Source: Nitrospirota bacterium (GTDB lineage Bacteria > Nitrospirota > Thermodesulfovibrionia > Thermodesulfovibrionales > UBA6898). Taken from it: DNA of 36,597 nt. The stretch is from the NCBI GenBank assembly GCA_004321925.1, contig SCQH01000045.1, forward strand, positions 1 to 36,597. The letters run 5' to 3'. Within the stretch, counting starts at the first letter, position 1, and the number at the start of each line of letters is the position of its first letter. The translations under genes and the position numbers were made by a program. Positions 33,775 to 36,597 of the stretch are shown here, in pieces. Below the pieces are notes generated by a model that worked only from the letters and a program-made list of their open reading frames with translations, had not been told where the DNA came from and searched no databases.

Positions 33775-34911
33775 CTAGTGCTCAGCCTTTGCTTCGTGCA
33801 GTACCGGCAAAAAGACAACTGCGAGCCGGTAGAGGAAGACACCCAGGGCGATAAGGCCGAGGGTTATCCCGATCTCCTTGGATGTCGGGAAATAGCTCAC
33901 CCCGCTGCCGAGCTGTGCAAAGAAATTGGTATTGAAACGGTTCATGATGACGCCGCCGATGACGAGGACCGATGCCCCGAGCACTCCCGAGACAGATTCC
34001 CTGACCCCCCGTATCGCCAGCAGGACCATGGGGGCGACAACACCGAGGCCGACCTCAGCCAGAAAGAGCTTGCTGGCCGTGCCGCCGTCGAAGGCCAGCG
34101 GAAGTGCCCCCCTCATGCCGAGGTCAGCGACCTTCACGATCAGGTAGACCAGCAGGGTAATGGCCGTCCCCTTCCCTACCCCTCTGATAATGTCGGTCTC
34201 GTAATCCCGCTTGAAGGCCCAGGCACTGACTATGGACTCGAAACATACCATCGCAAGGCCGACCGCAATGGCCGAGATATAGAACATCTGCGGCATAAGC
34301 TTTGAATACCACAGCGGGTGAAGCTTGCCGGGCATGATCAGGAAAAAGGCCCCGAGCGAGGACTGATGGAGGAACGAAAGGATGATACCGAGGATGACCA
34401 GCGGAAACGTAAAGAACTTCAGGAACTTCAGCAGCAGGTTCAGCTTCAGTTTCTCAAGAAATGCCGGTGCAAACTCGAGCCCGAGCACAATCGAATAGAG
34501 GGTGATGCACCAGACCACCTCGAACATGACCGAGCGGTGCTGCCACATCACCAGGGGATGCCAGAAACGGGTTGGCTGTCCGATGTCGACGACCAGGCCG
34601 ACAACGACCATAAGATACCCTATGAAGGCGGTCAGGATAGCAGGCCGCGCGATAGGTTTATATTTCTTCATATTGAAAATGTAGACGGCTGCAGTGATGG
34701 TAAAGCCGCCGGCCGCGAGGGCGACCCCGCATAAGACGTCAAAGGCGATCCAGATCCCCCAGGGCACTGAGTCTGACAGATTTGTTGACGGACCAAGGCC
34801 GTAACTGAAACGGTAATATGCGGAATATACGCCATAGGCGATCACTGCCAGCAGTATAAGCGTGCCGATCGAAAAAACAGACAGGTCCTTTTTGTTGGTT
34901 GTATCACTCAT
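33775..34911 (-). CDS. HybB/NrfD-type membrane quinone-reactive subunit
   Basis: A 378-residue polytopic protein with nine or ten hydrophobic segments. HybB-like blocks are clear: PWGIWIAFDVLCGVALAAGGF, RFWHPLVMWQHRSVMFEVVW and FLHQSSLGAFFLIMPGKLHP. These proteins lack heme and pass electrons between an iron-sulfur subunit and the quinone pool. It starts three bases after the beta subunit stop, so it is the membrane anchor of the formate dehydrogenase, replacing the cytochrome b FdnI of E. coli. The C-terminal tail is short and His-containing. Confidence 0.88.
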   Translation of the reverse strand: MSDTTNKKDLSVFSIGTLILLAVIAYGVYSAYYRFSYGLGPSTNLSDSVPWGIWIAFDVLCGVALAAGGFTITAAVYIFNMKKYKPIARPAILTAFIGYLMVVVGLVVDIGQPTRFWHPLVMWQHRSVMFEVVWCITLYSIVLGLEFAPAFLEKLKLNLLLKFLKFFTFPLVILGIILSFLHQSSLGAFFLIMPGKLHPLWYSKLMPQMFYISAIAVGLAMVCFESIVSAWAFKRDYETDIIRGVGKGTAITLLVYLIVKVADLGMRGALPLAFDGGTASKLFLAEVGLGVVAPMVLLAIRGVRESVSGVLGASVLVIGGVIMNRFNTNFFAQLGSGVSYFPTSKEIGITLGLIALGVFLYRLAVVFLPVLHEAKAEH

Positions 34912-34914
34912 GGG

Positions 34915-35727
34915 TTAACCCTCCTTTCCTTTCTCATCAGGCGGAACCGCGCTGTCGCTGTTGCCGCGGTTCCTGATGAAGGCGATGGCTGACAGGATAA
35001 CGGCGAGTCCGCCGACCGCGTACGGTATCTTCGAAAGCGAGGCCCAGGTCAGATCCGGCAGAGGGCCCTTGGGGATGCCGGCCTTGAAGCCCATCTTGTC
35101 AAAAGGTACAGAGGACAGGTACATCCAGGCTGTACCGCCTGCCTCTTCCTTGCCGTAAATATGGTTCACATATTTTTCAGGATGCTCCTTTATCCTCCGC
35201 TCTGCCTCTGCAAGGATCTTGTCATGGTCTCCGAAGATGATCGCATTCGGCGGACAGGTCTTCACACATGCCGGCTCCATGCCGTCGGCGATCCGTTCTG
35301 CGCAGAAGGTGCATTTCTGGACCACCGGATATTTTTTGTCCCATTCATATTTGGGGATCTGGAAAGGACATGCCATCATGCAGTAACGGCAGCCGATGCA
35401 TTTCTCCGGCTCATAGGTCACCGGACCTGCAGGGGTCTTCGTAAAGGCGCCCACCGGGCAGGCAGAGGCACATGCCGGGTTCTTGCAGTGCATGCACTGA
35501 ACCTTGATAAAATCCCAGGTTACATCGGCATCCTTATCATTTTCGATGAATTTGACAAGGGTGTATGTCTCGGAGTTCATATCTCCCGGACTGGTAAAGT
35601 TGCCGGTCATCTGGGTCTTCTTTGTGGAGCGCTGGTTCCAGCTCTTGCAGGTTACCTGACATCCCCTGCAACCGATGCATTTCGTCAGGTCGACCAAAGC
35701 GCCTTGTGGTTTGGTTATGGTTGCCAT
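34915..35727 (-). CDS. Formate dehydrogenase iron-sulfur (beta) subunit
   Basis: A 270-residue ferredoxin-like subunit with four Cys clusters: CIGCRGCQVTCKSWN, CMHCKNPACASACPVGA, CIGCRYCMMACPFQ, and CTFCAERI with ACVKTCPPNA, enough for four [4Fe-4S] centres. A single membrane helix lies near the C-terminus (YAVGGLAVILSAIAFI). It carries electrons from the catalytic alpha subunit to the membrane anchor. The layout matches FdnH/FdoH. It begins nine bases after the alpha stop with a GGAGG site. Confidence 0.92.
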   Translation of the reverse strand: MATITKPQGALVDLTKCIGCRGCQVTCKSWNQRSTKKTQMTGNFTSPGDMNSETYTLVKFIENDKDADVTWDFIKVQCMHCKNPACASACPVGAFTKTPAGPVTYEPEKCIGCRYCMMACPFQIPKYEWDKKYPVVQKCTFCAERIADGMEPACVKTCPPNAIIFGDHDKILAEAERRIKEHPEKYVNHIYGKEEAGGTAWMYLSSVPFDKMGFKAGIPKGPLPDLTWASLSKIPYAVGGLAVILSAIAFIRNRGNSDSAVPPDEKGKEG

Positions 35728-35736
35728 ATCGCCCTC

Positions 35737-36597
35737 CTAAGCCTTCTGGACATTGACCATAAAGGCCTTTGTCTCAGGTATCATCGTATTTGCGTCACCG
35801 ACGGTCGGGGTGAGCAGGTTTGCGCTGTCCCCGCCGCTGCCGTCCTCAGGGTACTGCCAGCCAAAATGATAGGGAAGGCCGACCTGATGGATCGTCGAAC
35901 CGCCGACCTTGAAGGGTTTGAAGCGCTTGGTCACTACCGCTTTTGCCCATACCTCACCCCGGCCTGATCTGACGATCACCTTGTCGCCGTTGCTGATGCC
36001 CTTTTCCTGGGCCAGTTCGACGCTGAGCTCCACGAACTGCTGCGGCACGGCCTCGGCAAGCCAGGGCACATGCCGTGTCATAACACCCGTCTGCCAGTGT
36101 TCAGAAACACGGTATGTGGTCGCTACATACGGATATCTCATGTCGCAGGAAAAGAAGATATCCTCGGCAGCCCCCTTGTCCTTGTCAGAAAAGATCTTCA
36201 CTGCCGGGTTGATCTTCGTCTTCGACATAAGATTTTCCTGAAGCGGGCATTCAAGCGCCTCATAGTGCTCGGGGAACGGCCCGTCGGCAAGCCCCGGCCC
36301 AAAAAGACCGCCGACCCCGGAGGCCGTCATGATGAACGGAAGCTTCCCTGTCTTTTCAGTGGCCATAGGCGGGGCAGGACCGTCAGGGACATCGCCGTCC
36401 CATCCCGGAACGACCTTATTCGTGACCGGGTCGATCTTGTCGGGGTTCCATTTAATAACGGCCCGCTTCGGGTCCCAGGGTTTGCCCTCGGGGTTGACCG
36501 AGGCGCGGTTATAGATAATACGCCGGTTGACCGGCCAGGCCCAGGCCCACTCAGGGAACATAGCGAGACCGGTCGGATCGGTCTTCTTCCGGCGGGC
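35737..36597 (-). CDS. Formate dehydrogenase alpha subunit, C-terminal part (5' partial)
   Basis: The frame is open to the right edge of the window; 286 C-terminal residues are visible. The segment MFPEWAWAWPVNRRIIYNRAS, followed by molybdopterin-dinucleotide binding domain features (TTYRVSEHWQTGVMTRHVPWL, then VIVRSGRGEVWAKAVVT), matches the C-terminus of FdnG-type formate dehydrogenases. The catalytic Sec or Cys and the N-terminal iron-sulfur site lie outside the window. It oxidises formate to CO2 at a molybdenum or tungsten centre, probably on the outer face of the membrane. It is the upstream gene of a three-gene alpha-beta-HybB unit. Confidence 0.9.
   Translation of the reverse strand, partial: ARRKKTDPTGLAMFPEWAWAWPVNRRIIYNRASVNPEGKPWDPKRAVIKWNPDKIDPVTNKVVPGWDGDVPDGPAPPMATEKTGKLPFIMTASGVGGLFGPGLADGPFPEHYEALECPLQENLMSKTKINPAVKIFSDKDKGAAEDIFFSCDMRYPYVATTYRVSEHWQTGVMTRHVPWLAEAVPQQFVELSVELAQEKGISNGDKVIVRSGRGEVWAKAVVTKRFKPFKVGGSTIHQVGLPYHFGWQYPEDGSGGDSANLLTPTVGDANTMIPETKAFMVNVQKA

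Overview
The window comes from a motile, anaerobic or microaerophilic Gram-negative-type bacterium. It carries a chemotaxis operon set, an LpxL/HtrB-like acyltransferase, a membrane formate dehydrogenase with a HybB/NrfD-type anchor, a di-heme cytochrome c peroxidase and at least one selenocysteine-decoded gene. Nitrospirota or Desulfobacterota lineages would fit this mix, but the sequence alone does not decide the phylum. No rRNA, tRNA, CRISPR, transposon or phage gene was seen, and no gene-free stretch exceeds about 215 bases.

Region 1 (1-9461, + strand) is chemotaxis. It runs from a divergent receptor-like protein (5' end outside the window) through a STAS protein, CheY and CheA in an overlapping unit. 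A candidate sigma-28 promoter follows, then a transmembrane MCP and CheW, then an overlapping cheR-cheD-cheB unit.

Region 2 (9520-18871, + strand) is the most unusual part: a compact type II fatty-acid/polyketide-like locus. It has a FabL-like enoyl reductase, an acyl carrier protein with a C-terminal zinc ribbon, two intact ketosynthases (Cys-His-His), two ketosynthase-like proteins that have lost the catalytic Cys, two FabZ-like dehydratases, a FabG ketoreductase and a terminal LpxL/HtrB-type acyltransferase. It looks like a dedicated acyl-chain assembly line with two ketosynthase/chain-length-factor-like sets whose product is probably moved to a membrane lipid. It lacks the hallmark partners of aryl polyene or ladderane clusters, so its product is unknown.

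Region 3 (18882-28097) starts with a cysteine synthase and an uncharacterised small protein (both minus strand), separated by a strong terminator. A sensory block follows: a sodium:solute-symporter/histidine-kinase fusion (CbrA-like), a small membrane protein, a membrane PAS/pseudo-kinase protein fused to a DnaQ-like exonuclease, and a single-domain response regulator. A cNMP/CBS/DUF294 nucleotidyltransferase protein is transcribed divergently.

Region 4 (28277-32022) holds a sigma-54 activator with a degenerate receiver, a GroES-like protein with a basic tail, a CNT-family nucleoside transporter and a small two-CW cysteine-rich protein.

Region 5 (32069-36597, minus strand) holds the C-terminal part of the formate dehydrogenase alpha subunit, its iron-sulfur beta subunit and a HybB-like membrane subunit. 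A terminator-like hairpin separates these from a secreted DsbA-like protein whose CXXC motif is UXXC: an in-frame TGA at 33561-33563 replaces the first Cys. A di-heme peroxidase gene overlaps its 3' end.
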